From DATLSM01 sp049585815 (GTDB lineage Bacteria; Actinomycetota; Thermoleophilia; Solirubrobacterales; 70-9), in the NCBI GenBank assembly GCA_049585815.1, contig JBAVAR010000135.1, forward strand, positions 1-64,000: DNA of 64,000 bases, in the 5' to 3' direction. The notes beneath the pieces are model-generated. The model searched no databases and was not told the origin of the DNA. It saw nothing but the letters and a program-made list of their open reading frames with translations. Shown here piece by piece: positions 1-8,562 of the stretch. Positions within the stretch are counted from its first letter, which is position 1, and each line of letters begins with the position of its first letter. The translations under genes were made by a program, and so were the position numbers.

Positions 1-891
1 TGGGTGGCCGCCGAGGTCGGGCGCCAGCAACGGCAGCGTCGCCCTGACCTCGGCGGCGGTCAGCTTCGGTTCAAGGCTGTGGTTTGCTTCCAGCACCGCC
101 TTGGTGGCCGCTTTCGGATTTTTCTGCGCGGCAGTGGTACCGCGGTCGAGGGCGGCGATGAAGAGCCGAATCGATTCGGGGTCTTCTTCTAGGTGCTTGC
201 GATTGGCGACCAGGACAAGCTCGTCATAGGGGGGGACGCCGAGCCTGTTGACCGGAATCACGACCGGGTGCTTGCCGCGTTCGCGCAAATCCACGCCCTC
301 GACGTTGATGTAGCCGCCGAGCATTGCCTGGGCGCTACCACCGGCCAGCGCTGGCAGCAGCCCGAAGCCGACGTTGACCGTCTTCACATTGGCCGGGGTG
401 AGGTTCGCACGGGCGAGGATCGTCTTCAGGAACGCGTCTTGGTATGGGATGCCGGCGGTGGCGATCGTCTTGCCTCGCAGATCGGCGACCCCCTTGATCC
501 CGGAATTCTTCAGCCAGATCAGCGAGGTCAGCGGCCGATCGACCAGCGCCCCCACCGCCACCACGTCAAGGCCCTGCTGGCGGGCCAGCATCACCTCGGG
601 CTCGTAGGAGATCGCCAGGTCGCTCTCTCCGGCGGCGACCTCCCTGATCGGTGCCGAGGGATCGGAGGGGGCGGTGATGCTGACGTCCAAACCCGCTTCC
701 TTGAAGTAGCCGAGCTTCTGTGCCATGTAGATCCCGGCGTGGTCGGGGTTGGGGTAGAAGTCGAGGATCAGGCGGAAGGGCTGGGCCTGGCCGGTCACGT
801 TCGTGCTCTTCTCTCCGCATGCGGCGAGGCCGAGCGAGAGAGCAAGGAGGGCGACGGAGAGCGCCACTGCCGGGATTCGGCGGGACTTCAC
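1..891 (-). CDS. NMT1/ThiY-type ABC transporter substrate-binding lipoprotein (3' partial)
   Basis: Solute-binding lipoprotein of an ABC importer, probably for a thiamine pyrimidine precursor or a sulfonate-like compound. My reading of the minus strand gives a GTG start at 891 and 297 codons without a stop, so the C-terminus lies beyond the left edge. The N-terminus is a signal peptide ending in the lipobox LAAC (Cys about residue 25). The segment DFYPNPDHAGIYMAQKLGYF is typical of the NMT1/THI5-like fold, as is ADLRGKTIATAG further on. It is the last gene of an ATPase-permease-binding protein operon, 9 nt after the permease stop, with a weak purine-rich ribosome site between. The order matches thiZ-thiX-thiY, but SsuA/TauA proteins share the fold, so the substrate is open. 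Confidence 0.88.
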   Translation of the reverse strand, partial: MKSRRIPAVALSVALLALSLGLAACGEKSTNVTGQAQPFRLILDFYPNPDHAGIYMAQKLGYFKEAGLDVSITAPSDPSAPIREVAAGESDLAISYEPEVMLARQQGLDVVAVGALVDRPLTSLIWLKNSGIKGVADLRGKTIATAGIPYQDAFLKTILARANLTPANVKTVNVGFGLLPALAGGSAQAMLGGYINVEGVDLRERGKHPVVIPVNRLGVPPYDELVLVANRKHLEEDPESIRLFIAALDRGTTAAQKNPKAATKAVLEANHSLEPKLTAAEVRATLPLLAPDLGGHP

Positions 892-900
892 CCCTGCTTT

Positions 901-1653
901 CTATCGCCAAGTGACAACCCGGCGCTCCGCGAGGGCGAGCAGGCCGAAGAGGCCGATCGCCATCACCGAGAGAACAACCACCGCTGCAAATTGCCTCGCC
1001 ACTTCGAATTGGTAACCGTCCTGGTTGATCAGGTAGCCGAGACCGGATTCCGGATTTGCCAGCTCGGCGAAGACGGCCCCGATCACGGCGACCGCCACCG
1101 CGATCTTGGCGCCGCTGAACGCATAGGGCAGCGCGGTCGGCGCCTCCAAGCGGCGGAATGTCTGCCAGCGGGAGGCATCAAGGGTGCGCAGCATCTTGAC
1201 CGCATCCTCATCGACCGCCCGCAACCCGTCGAGTGTGTTGACGGTAATCGGGAAGAAGCAGATCAGGGCCACGATCGCCAGCTTGGGTCCAATCCCGTAA
1301 CCGAACCAGACGATGAGGATGGGAGCGATGACGACGATCGGGATCGTCTGCGAGGCGACGATCAGTGGGTAGAAGGCCCGGCGCATCGTCTCGAACAGGT
1401 GAAGGACGATCGCAAATGCGAGACCGGCGATTAGAGCGCAACCGAAGCCGATCACCACCTCCTTCAACGTAACCAAGGAGTTTTCTGCCAGCAGACCTCG
1501 GCTGTCCCAGAGTGACGCGGCTATTTCGGCGGGAGAGGGTACGAGGAAGGATTCGATATGCAGCGCGCCGGCCAGCGCTCCGTCGCTGGCGACGATCTGC
1601 CAGGCGCCGACCAGGATCGCGAGGAAGACGGTGGGGAGGACCCAGCGCCTCAC
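901..1653 (-). CDS. ABC transporter permease (ThiX/SsuC-like)
   Basis: Inner-membrane permease of the binding-protein-dependent importer. The 250-residue protein has an N-terminal helix and about six membrane segments, which is usual for the SsuC/TauC/ThiX family. The EAA loop that docks on the ATPase is visible as the stretch MLRTLDASRWQTFRRLEAP near residues 155-175, where the family has the A-S-x-x-x-x-F-x-x-x-x-P pattern. Its ATG overlaps the end of the ATPase gene by 4 nt (ATGA), which implies translational coupling. Family assignment is firm; substrate is not. Confidence 0.9.
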   Translation of the reverse strand: MRRWVLPTVFLAILVGAWQIVASDGALAGALHIESFLVPSPAEIAASLWDSRGLLAENSLVTLKEVVIGFGCALIAGLAFAIVLHLFETMRRAFYPLIVASQTIPIVVIAPILIVWFGYGIGPKLAIVALICFFPITVNTLDGLRAVDEDAVKMLRTLDASRWQTFRRLEAPTALPYAFSGAKIAVAVAVIGAVFAELANPESGLGYLINQDGYQFEVARQFAAVVVLSVMAIGLFGLLALAERRVVTWR

Positions 1654-2471
1654 GCGGACCCGTCTCGTAGCGCTCGCATCGCTTCCTCACGAACCGCGAC
1701 GAAACCCGGATCGGTGACCGCCTCATCGCGCTCGGCTACCCGCGGCGCCGGCGCCTGCAGTTCGGCGATCATCCTGGCCGGTCGCGCCGAGAGGACAGCT
1801 ACCCGGTCAGAGAGGTAGAGCGCCTCCTCGACATCGTGGGTAACGAGGATGACGGTGCGCGGATCAGCCTCCAGCGCTCCGGCCAACCACCCCTGCATCT
1901 CGGCCCGGGTTATCGCGTCGAGGGAGGCGAATGGCTCATCCAGCGCCAGAACCGGCTTGCCGGCAACCAGAGTGCGCAGGAACGCCACCCGCTGGCGCAT
2001 TCCGCCAGACAGTTCAGCGGGCCGCGAGCGCTCAAAGCCCGAGAGGCCAAAGCGGCCGAACAGGGCGCCGGCCTCTCGCCTGGCCTCCGCCCGCCCCGCC
2101 CCGCGGTTGCGCAGGGCGAGGGCGGCGTTGTCGATTGCCGAGAACCAGGGCAGCAGCAGATCTCGCTGGGGCATGTAGGCACAGAGCCCGAGGCGCCCGC
2201 CGCGATCCCGCGCGCCGCCGACCTCCAGCGCGCCCGCGGAGGGCTCCTGTAGTCCGCAGATCAGCTCCAGCAGGGTTGACTTGCCGCAGCCCGACGGGCC
2301 GACCACTCCGATCACGTCGTGCGGTTTGATCTCGAGGTCCAGCCGCTCGAGCGTCCGCAGCTCCCCGTAGGCGTGGCCCAGGCCGCGGATCGAGACTCCG
2401 ACCGCGGCGGGCGCGGTGCCTGCGGGTGCTGCACCGCCCGGCTCGGCGAGGTCTGTGACTTCCGCGGGCAT
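1650..2471 (-). CDS. ABC transporter ATP-binding protein (ThiZ/SsuB-like)
   Basis: Energising subunit of the importer, 273 residues from the chosen ATG at 2471. Walker A is GPSGCGKST, the signature is LSGGMRQRVAFLRTL, Walker B is VLALDEPFASLD, and the switch His follows in VTHDVEEAL, the motif typical of nitrate/sulfonate/taurine-type ATPases. A frame continues upstream to 2687 but would run antisense into the divergent TauE-like gene; the start at 2471, with AGGAT 8 nt upstream, fits better. It is the first gene of the operon and is divergent from the exporter gene across 76 nt. Confidence 0.92.
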   Translation of the reverse strand: MPAEVTDLAEPGGAAPAGTAPAAVGVSIRGLGHAYGELRTLERLDLEIKPHDVIGVVGPSGCGKSTLLELICGLQEPSAGALEVGGARDRGGRLGLCAYMPQRDLLLPWFSAIDNAALALRNRGAGRAEARREAGALFGRFGLSGFERSRPAELSGGMRQRVAFLRTLVAGKPVLALDEPFASLDAITRAEMQGWLAGALEADPRTVILVTHDVEEALYLSDRVAVLSARPARMIAELQAPAPRVAERDEAVTDPGFVAVREEAMRALRDGSA

Positions 2472-2547
2472 CTTGGTATCCTGGCGCACTCCGCGCTCCT
2501 GACCAAAAAGGTCGGGAAAGTCGATAAGCGCCTCGCGGGGAAAAAAG
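2472..2547. promoter_or_regulatory. divergent intergenic region, importer operon / TauE-like exporter
   Basis: These 76 nt separate two divergent units and must hold both promoters. A short dyad GACC-aaaaa-GGTC lies at 2501-2513. It could be an operator, possibly for the Rrf2 protein encoded two genes to the right, but 4-bp arms are weak. I found no thiamine-pyrophosphate riboswitch pattern here. Confidence 0.3.
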
Positions 2548-3459
2548 ATGGACCCGGCAATCATCCTTTTCGGACTTGGGATCGGCGTTCTCGTCGGCAT
2601 GACAGGCATGGGCGGAGGCTCTTTGATGACTCCGCTTCTGATCCTCATCTTCGGGATCCAGCCGACCACCGCGATCGGCACCGACATTTTCTATTCGGCG
2701 ATCACCAAGTCCGTTGGCGGCTGGCGTCACCTGCGGATGAAGACGGTGAATATGGAGCTGGTCAAGTGGCTCTCAATCGGCAGTGTGCCGGCGGCGGTGA
2801 GCGGGGTTGCGGTGGTGTCCATTCTCGAGCGCAACATCGGCGAAGAACGGCTGGACTCGCTCGTCTACGCGGTGCTCGGCGGGACCCTGCTGATGGTGGG
2901 GGTCATCACCCTGGCCCGAGCCCTGATCCTGCGCAACCTGGTCGAAGAGCGCGACCGTTTCGACGTCGAGCGGCGCCACAAGGTTGCAGCAATCTCGATC
3001 GGCGCCGCCACCGGCTTCGTGATCGGGATCACCTCGGCCGGTTCGGGAACCGTGATCGCGATTCTGCTGATCGCGGTCTTCCGCCTGGCTCCCAAGAAGG
3101 TGGTTGGAACCGATGTGGTTCACGCGGCGATCCTGCTCTGGGCCGCGGGCATCGCGCACTGGGTGGGCGGCAACGTCGATTTTTCGCTGGCCGGCACCAT
3201 CCTGATCGGCTCCGTCCCCGGGGTCGTGATCGGCTCGGCGCTTTCCAGCAGAGCGCCCCAGGGCCTGATCCGCACCGCGCTCGGCATCGTCCTGATCTGC
3301 TCGGGATTGGTGACCATCCAGAAAGCCGACTCGACCGTCTGGCCGATCGCCGCAGCAGTTGCCGGCGTCGGCCTCGGGCTGATCCTCGCGACTCCCCGCT
3401 GGCTGCACCGCCGCCGCCGCCGCGAAGCCGCAGCACTCGCGCTGGACGCGGGCGCTTGA
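2548..3459 (+). CDS. TauE/SafE family sulfite/organosulfur exporter
   Basis: Membrane protein of 303 residues in the TauE/SafE (DUF81) family, which moves sulfite, sulfoacetate or other sulfur anions across the inner membrane. The two homologous halves are visible: the N-terminal GIGVLVGMTGMGGGSLMTP and the second GAATGFVIGITSAGSGTVIA, both with the family's Gly-rich reentrant motif. About eight hydrophobic segments are present. The start is ATG with GGGGA upstream. The neighbouring Rrf2 gene begins 12 nt after the stop, so the two probably form one transcript. Together with the divergent ABC importer this suggests a sulfur-compound locus, though ABC substrate and exported ion are both inferred. 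Confidence 0.9.
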   Translation: MDPAIILFGLGIGVLVGMTGMGGGSLMTPLLILIFGIQPTTAIGTDIFYSAITKSVGGWRHLRMKTVNMELVKWLSIGSVPAAVSGVAVVSILERNIGEERLDSLVYAVLGGTLLMVGVITLARALILRNLVEERDRFDVERRHKVAAISIGAATGFVIGITSAGSGTVIAILLIAVFRLAPKKVVGTDVVHAAILLWAAGIAHWVGGNVDFSLAGTILIGSVPGVVIGSALSSRAPQGLIRTALGIVLICSGLVTIQKADSTVWPIAAAVAGVGLGLILATPRWLHRRRRREAAALALDAGA

Positions 3460-3471
3460 TTTACTCCCGAC

Positions 3472-3927
3472 ATGCGCGTCTCTGCAAAGGCTGACTACGC
3501 GGTCCGGGCGGCGGCAGAGCTCGCCGCCGCCGGAGAGGGACCAATCAAGGGGGAGCGCCTCGCCGAGGCGCAGGACATACCCCTGCAGTTCCTCGAGCAC
3601 ATCCTGCTTGAGCTCAAGCACGCGGGGATCGTTCGCGCCCGTCGCGGTGCCAAGGGCGGCTACTGGCTGGCCCGACCCGCCGCCGAGGTGAGCATCGCTG
3701 ATGTGGTGCGGGCGGTCGAGGGTCCGATCGCCGACGTCCAGTCCTCCCCGCCGGAGACGATCGAGTACCGCGGCAACGCCGAGCACCTGCAGGAAGTCTG
3801 GATCGCCGTGCGGGCCAGCCTTCGCACTGTCCTGGAGCAGGTCACCCTCGCCGACCTCGTCTCCGGTGAGCTGCCCTCGATTGTCGGGGAGCTGATCGGA
3901 ACCCCCGACGCCTGGGTCGCCAGGTAG
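3472..3927 (+). CDS. Rrf2 family transcriptional regulator lacking cysteines
   Basis: DNA-binding regulator of 151 residues. The N-terminal winged helix MRVSAKADYAVRAAAELA and the wing RRGAKGGYWLARPAAEVSI are characteristic of Rrf2 proteins. IscR and NsrR bind an Fe-S cluster through three Cys in the middle; this protein contains no Cys at all, so it cannot carry that cluster. The Cys-free branch includes CymR, the cysteine-metabolism repressor of Bacillus. Position directly after the TauE-like gene supports a sulfur-related role. The target is inferred. Confidence 0.88.
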   Translation: MRVSAKADYAVRAAAELAAAGEGPIKGERLAEAQDIPLQFLEHILLELKHAGIVRARRGAKGGYWLARPAAEVSIADVVRAVEGPIADVQSSPPETIEYRGNAEHLQEVWIAVRASLRTVLEQVTLADLVSGELPSIVGELIGTPDAWVAR

Positions 3928-3932
3928 CGCGC

Positions 3933-5291
3933 TCAGCTCTGGGCCGGGACGCCGCCGGCGACGACGTTGACGAAGTTCTCCAGGTGCCGGGTGGTCCAGC
4001 ACTCAAAGGCCCCATCGCAGTAGCGCTCGTAGGCTGCCATCACCGAGTCGCCGTAATTCCAGTACAGCCGCGGCTCTGGATTCAGCCAGAAGAGCCGGCC
4101 GGCTCGCTCGGCCACCTGGGCGAAGACCTCCGCGTGGGGCTCGCGCCCATTGGTGCGGGCGTCGCCCAGCACGATCACCGTGGACCGTGGGTCCAGGTCG
4201 TCTGAGATCTCACCGAGGAACTCGAGCCAGACGCGGCCATAGTCGGTGTAGCCGGAAATGTCGGCGACGCCGCCCTCGCTGGAAATCCGCTGCGCAATCA
4301 CCCGAAAATCGCGCTCGTGCTCGAAGACCTCGGTCACCTCGGAGATGCGCTCGATGAAGACGAAGCTGCGCAGCTTGCGAAACGAGTCGTGCAATGCGTG
4401 CAGGACGGAGAGGAAGAAGACGCTGGCCGAGGTGACCGAGGTGGAGACGTCGCAGAGGACATAGATCTCGGGGCGGCGCGGACGCTTGGGTCGATAGCGC
4501 AGGTGCATCGGCACCCCGCCGGTCTCTAGCGATGCACGCATCGTGCGGCGCATGTCGACCGCCTGTCCCCGGCGGCGTCCACGCTGCTCGTGCCCGAGCG
4601 TTGCCAGTCGTCGCTTCATCTGGGATACGGCACGGTGCACCGCGGCGAGGTCCTGGGTCGGGCTGCTCGGTAGGGCGCGGTCGAGCTCGGCCAGGGGGCG
4701 AGCGGGGGGCAGGGTGGAGGTACGCTCGATCAGGTCGCGCTCAAGCTCGCGTCGCAGGTGGCGCTCGAAACGGTTGAGCTGGTCACGGTCGATCGGCGGC
4801 GCCTCGGCGGCGCCGTCTGGGGCCGACTGCTGGGTCCCGGCGGATAGCCCCAGGGTACGGCGAATCCGCTGCACGTCGACCCCGACCACCCCTGAGCCCT
4901 CGGCGCGGCGGCCAAAAGCGGCGATCGCCAGCCGGGCGAGGTCGCGCATCACGCCGTCGTTGCCGTCGAGGATCGCCTGGCGAATCTGCTCGCGCAGCTC
5001 GTCGATATCGAGCCGATCACCGACTTCCCGGTGCTCATCCTGCTCGCCGATCCCCCGCTCGACCGCCTCCGCCTCCGCGGCCCGAAAGAAATAGCGGTCA
5101 AAGAGCGACTCAAAGACGCGCCGATCCTCCTGGGACTTGGCGATCGTCGCCGCAAGCGCCTCGCGGAAGTTCTCCTGCGCCGTCCAGGGCACCTGGTCCA
5201 GGGCTGCGAAGGCGTCGAGAATCTCCGAAGTCCCAACCGCGACCCCCTCGCTGCGCAGTTCCTCACAGAAGCCCAGCAGCTTCGCCGCCAT
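3933..5291 (-). CDS. VWA domain protein, CoxE-like
   Basis: A 452-residue soluble protein with an N-terminal helical region and a C-terminal von Willebrand A domain. The metal-ion-dependent adhesion motif is visible as CDVSTSVTSAS (D-x-S-x-S), with later conserved Asp in VLGDARTNG. Proteins of this type (CoxE, or partners of MoxR ATPases) act with an AAA+ ATPase to remodel or insert cofactors into client enzymes. The MoxR gene lies 55 nt upstream on the same strand, so the pair is one operon. No client enzyme such as CO dehydrogenase is in the window, so the target is unknown. Confidence 0.85.
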   Translation of the reverse strand: MAAKLLGFCEELRSEGVAVGTSEILDAFAALDQVPWTAQENFREALAATIAKSQEDRRVFESLFDRYFFRAAEAEAVERGIGEQDEHREVGDRLDIDELREQIRQAILDGNDGVMRDLARLAIAAFGRRAEGSGVVGVDVQRIRRTLGLSAGTQQSAPDGAAEAPPIDRDQLNRFERHLRRELERDLIERTSTLPPARPLAELDRALPSSPTQDLAAVHRAVSQMKRRLATLGHEQRGRRRGQAVDMRRTMRASLETGGVPMHLRYRPKRPRRPEIYVLCDVSTSVTSASVFFLSVLHALHDSFRKLRSFVFIERISEVTEVFEHERDFRVIAQRISSEGGVADISGYTDYGRVWLEFLGEISDDLDPRSTVIVLGDARTNGREPHAEVFAQVAERAGRLFWLNPEPRLYWNYGDSVMAAYERYCDGAFECWTTRHLENFVNVVAGGVPAQS

Positions 5292-5346
5292 CCCGGGTGG
5301 GCCAGGATCGGCCCTCGGCCCATAGGGCGAGCCGCTCAGGACGGCC

Positions 5347-6231
5347 TCACCCGGGCGCCTTCGCCGGCGCCCCCGCCAGTTTCACACCGACCCGCTCGGC
5401 AACGAGGTCGATGTCCGTGCGGTGCTTGACGATGATCGACATCGATTGTTCGAAGGTGGCGCGATCGATGTCCTCGGCGCCCATCAGCAACAGGGTGCGA
5501 GCCCAGTCGATCGACTCCGCGATCGAGGGGGGCTTCTTGAGGTCAAGGGCGCGGATCATCCGAACCACCTCAACCAGTCTCTTGGCCAGGGCCTCGGGCA
5601 GCTCGGGGGCGTGCAGCCTTACGATCTCCATCTCCCGCTCGAGCTCGGGGTAGTCGAGCCAGAGGTAGAGGCAGCGGCGCTTGAGCGCCTCGGTCAGCTC
5701 GCGCGAATTGTTAGAGGTGAGAACGACGATCGGAATCGTCGTCGCCGATACCTGGCCCAGCTCAGGGATCGTGATCTGGAAGTCGGAGAGCAACTCGAGC
5801 AGCATCGCCTCGAACTCCTGATCGGTCTTGTCGATCTCGTCGATCAGCAGGACGGCCGGCTGGGGGCTGGCAATGGCCTGCATCAAGGGGCGCTCCAGCA
5901 GGAACTCCTGGCCGAAGATGTCCTCCTGCACCTCGCCCCATCCCGCCTCGCCCCCGGCCTGGATCCGCAAGAGCTGCTTGCGGTAGTTCCACTCATAAAG
6001 CGCCTTGGCCTCGTCCAGGCCCTCGTAGCATTGAAGGCGGATCAGCTCGCGGCCGGTGGCGCGTGAGAGTGCCTTTGCCAGCTCGGTCTTGCCGACTCCG
6101 GCCGGCCCCTCGACCAGGATCGGCTTGCCGAGCCGCTGGGCGAGGAAGGAGACCAGCGCCGCCGACCCGTCGGCCAGATAGCCGGCTTTCTCCAGCGCGT
6201 CCTTGACCTCGGCGACGGTACCGTCTTGCAT
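5347..6231 (-). CDS. MoxR family AAA+ ATPase
   Basis: Chaperone-type AAA+ ATPase of 294 residues. Walker A is GPAGVGKTE (about residues 39-47), Walker B is VLLIDEIDKTD, and sensor 1 is VLTSNNSRE. It lacks other domains, as is usual for the MoxR/CoxD group. It is first in an operon with the VWA gene. The ATG is preceded by TATCAT seven bases away with no Shine-Dalgarno sequence, which fits leaderless initiation. Confidence 0.9.
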   Translation of the reverse strand: MQDGTVAEVKDALEKAGYLADGSAALVSFLAQRLGKPILVEGPAGVGKTELAKALSRATGRELIRLQCYEGLDEAKALYEWNYRKQLLRIQAGGEAGWGEVQEDIFGQEFLLERPLMQAIASPQPAVLLIDEIDKTDQEFEAMLLELLSDFQITIPELGQVSATTIPIVVLTSNNSRELTEALKRRCLYLWLDYPELEREMEIVRLHAPELPEALAKRLVEVVRMIRALDLKKPPSIAESIDWARTLLLMGAEDIDRATFEQSMSIIVKHRTDIDLVAERVGVKLAGAPAKAPG

Positions 6232-6238
6232 GGCGCCG

Positions 6239-6244
6239 ATGATA
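6239..6244 (-). promoter_or_regulatory. -10 box of moxR, leaderless spacing
   Basis: TATCAT on the minus strand, 7 nt before the ATG at 6231. Confidence 0.5.
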
Positions 6245-6334
6245 ATCCGCCGGGTCCCTGGTCCCTATTCCGCCGCAGGCTCTACGATCAATGGCCCAGC
6301 AGACCAAATCAGCAAACCAGGAGGATCCACCGCC

Positions 6335-7525
6335 TTGAGCCGAATCCGCGTCTTCATTGTTTTCGCAGCGCTGCTCGCGCTGGCGACCGCGCTCGCTGCC
6401 TGCGGAAGCAGCGGCAGTGGCAACAGCGAAAACCCCCAGAAGGTCGTCAACGAAGCGACGCTGAAGGGGATCAAGAGTGGCAACCTCGACCTGGCGCTGG
6501 GAATCAAGGTCGAAGGCAGCGAAGGGGGCAACCTCAATGTCAGCCTCTCGGGTCCGTTCCAGAGTGAGGGCAAGGGCCAGCTTCCCCAGCTCGACATGAA
6601 CGGCAAGGTGAACGGCTCGATCAAAGGCAAGAGCATCGATTTCGAAGGCGGTCTGACACTGCTCTCCGAAAAGGCATACGTCGATTACAAGGGGACCGAG
6701 TACGAAGTCGAACCGACGACCTTCAACTACGTCAAGTCGACGATCGAACAGGACCAACAGAAAAACAGCGCGCAGAGCAAGTCGGCGAGCTCCACCGCCT
6801 GCCAGGAAGCGGCTTCGGGGCTGAAGGTCGGCAGCTTCATGGACAACCTCAAGAACGAAGGCAGCACGGAAGTCAGTGGGACGAGCACTACTCACGTCAG
6901 CGGTGACCTCAACGTCGCCGGGGCGATCGGCGCACTGCTCAAGCTCAGCCAAAATCCCGCCTGCAGCTCGGTTCTCGGAGCCACCGGTCAGCTCCCCCCG
7001 ACGGCCGAACTCGAAAAGGCCAAGAGCCAGGTCGAAAGCGCGGTGAAGAAGGCCCACGTCGACCTCTACGTCGGCAGCGATCACATCATCCGCAAGATCT
7101 CGGGCGAATTGGAAATCGAACCGCCGAGCCGCTCGGGCAGCGGCCCCAAGAAGGTCGACCTCACCTTCGACCTTTCGCTCGCCAGCGTCAACGAACCGCA
7201 GACGATCAGCGCACCCTCCGGCGCCAAGTCCCTCAACGAACTGTTCCAAAAGCTCGGCGTCAACCCAATCGAATTGCTCGGTGCCGTTAGCGGCAAGGGC
7301 GGTTTGAGTGGCTTGAGCAAGGGCCTGAGCAGTGGGTCGGGCGGTGTGGGCAGCATCCTCAACGGGCTGAGCGGCGCCAGCGGCGGTTCATCGTCGGGCT
7401 CCGGGGAAGGCTCATCCTCGGGTGGCGCGTCTGCCGGCGGCAGCTCCCAGCAGGCATATCTGTCCTGTCTGCAGGGGGCGAGCACCCCGGCCGACATCCA
7501 GAAGTGCGCCGCGCTGCTCAAGTAG
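6335..7525 (+). CDS. exported lipoprotein, LppX/LprG-like fold suspected
   Basis: A 396-residue lipoprotein of unknown role. The TTG start at 6335 is chosen because a strong ribosome site (AGGAGG) ends about 9 nt upstream and the following residues form a signal peptide with lipobox LAAC. The body alternates polar beta-like stretches (e.g. FEGGLTLLSEKAYVDYKG), reminiscent of the mycobacterial LppX/LprAFG lipid-carrying fold, but that is only a resemblance. The last 80 residues are Ser/Gly-rich (low complexity) and end in a two-Cys tail. Glutamate is coded by GAA in 22 cases and GAG in 2 by my count, the reverse of its cytoplasmic neighbours. Confidence 0.75.
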   Translation: MSRIRVFIVFAALLALATALAACGSSGSGNSENPQKVVNEATLKGIKSGNLDLALGIKVEGSEGGNLNVSLSGPFQSEGKGQLPQLDMNGKVNGSIKGKSIDFEGGLTLLSEKAYVDYKGTEYEVEPTTFNYVKSTIEQDQQKNSAQSKSASSTACQEAASGLKVGSFMDNLKNEGSTEVSGTSTTHVSGDLNVAGAIGALLKLSQNPACSSVLGATGQLPPTAELEKAKSQVESAVKKAHVDLYVGSDHIIRKISGELEIEPPSRSGSGPKKVDLTFDLSLASVNEPQTISAPSGAKSLNELFQKLGVNPIELLGAVSGKGGLSGLSKGLSSGSGGVGSILNGLSGASGGSSSGSGEGSSSGGASAGGSSQQAYLSCLQGASTPADIQKCAALLK

Positions 7526-7544
7526 CGCGGGGCGGCGGCATGCG

Positions 7545-8546
7545 TTGAGCGTCCTGCTGCTGGCGCTCAGCTTCGCTGTCATTCTCGCAGGCGCCCTGCT
7601 CTTCACCAACGCGGTCGAGTGGATCGGCCATGGGCTGAAGCTGGGCGAGGGGGCGGTCGGCAGCCTGCTGGCCGCGGTCGGCACGGCGATGCCGGAGACG
7701 CTGATCGCGATTGTCGCCCTGTTGGGCGCCTCCAGCGGTTCCCACCAGGTGGCGATCGGAGCAATTGTCGGCGCGCCGTTCCTGCTCGGGACCCTGGCGA
7801 TGGGCCTGGTCGGGCTGTTCGTACACATCTTCCGCGACCGGCGCAAACAGGGTCTGGAGCTGAGCGCCGACGCTCCGACCGTGGAGCGTGACCTGGTCTT
7901 CTTCCTCGCCTTCTTCGCGGGCGCGCTGGCACTTGCCTGGGGACCGCCGGCGGCCGTGCGGATCCCGGTCGGGATCGCCTTCGTCCTCTCCTATCCCCTC
8001 TACATCCGTCGCACCCTGCACGGCGCTGGCGCAGTCCAGGCCGAGGAGACGCTCAACCCGCTGCTTTTCGAGCGACGCCCAGAGCGTCGCCGCAGCCCGG
8101 CCCGGGCGCTCTGCGTGACCCAGCTCTTGGTCGGCCTTGGTGCGATGGTGGGTGGCGCTCACCTCTTCGTCGTCGAGCTGCTCAAGATCGCCGGGGACCT
8201 CGGGGTCCAGGCCGTCGTCCTCGCTCTGATTCTCGCGCCGTTGGCGACCGAGCTGCCGGAGAAGGTCAACAGTTTCTTTTGGGTCCGTGAAGGTAAGGAT
8301 TCACTGGCGCTCGGCAATATCACCGGAGCGATGGTCTTCCAATCGACGATTCCGGTCGGAATCGGCCTCATCTTCACCGGCTGGGCGCTGAGCACAAGTG
8401 CCGCCCTCTCGGTCGCGCTCGGTCTCGCCGGGGGCTTCCTCGCCTACCAGTGCCTGCACCGGCGAGGACGCTTCACGACGCCAGCGGTCTGCGCCTGGTT
8501 TGCCCTGTATGCGACGTTCATCGTCGTGGTAATCCTCAGCGCCTGA
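7545..8546 (+). CDS. sodium/calcium exchanger family membrane protein
   Basis: Cation antiporter of 333 residues with about ten membrane segments. The two inverted alpha repeats are visible: VGTAMPETLIAIVALLGAS near residue 38 and LAPLATELPEKVNSFFW near residue 224, each carrying the conserved acidic residue that binds Ca2+ or Na+. The TTG start at 7545 puts the first hydrophobic segment at the N-terminus; earlier in-frame codons overlap the lipoprotein and read as an Arg-rich tail. No Shine-Dalgarno is evident; the gene starts 19 nt after the lipoprotein stop. The ion is not certain. Confidence 0.85.
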   Translation: MSVLLLALSFAVILAGALLFTNAVEWIGHGLKLGEGAVGSLLAAVGTAMPETLIAIVALLGASSGSHQVAIGAIVGAPFLLGTLAMGLVGLFVHIFRDRRKQGLELSADAPTVERDLVFFLAFFAGALALAWGPPAAVRIPVGIAFVLSYPLYIRRTLHGAGAVQAEETLNPLLFERRPERRRSPARALCVTQLLVGLGAMVGGAHLFVVELLKIAGDLGVQAVVLALILAPLATELPEKVNSFFWVREGKDSLALGNITGAMVFQSTIPVGIGLIFTGWALSTSAALSVALGLAGGFLAYQCLHRRGRFTTPAVCAWFALYATFIVVVILSA

Positions 8547-8562
8547 ACGCGCTCGGTCGGGT

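Noticed and set aside
193..1434. Long open frame on the plus strand across the ABC importer genes
   Set aside because: It is antisense to clearly homologous ABC genes, and its His/Arg/Gln-rich translation looks like no protein family. Similar antisense frames at 2773-4002, 9639-10517, 10629-11936 and 60764-62059 are explained the same way by high GC.
2472..2547. TPP riboswitch upstream of the thiamine-type importer
   Set aside because: The intergenic region is only 76 nt and lacks the CTGAGA and ACCTGA-type conserved elements.
6321..6332. Shared GGAGGATCCACC block upstream of the lipoprotein (6335) and the beta-oxidation gene (28254)
   Set aside because: It is a ribosome-binding site followed by a short chance identity; two copies of 12 nt with no wider similarity do not make a repeat family.
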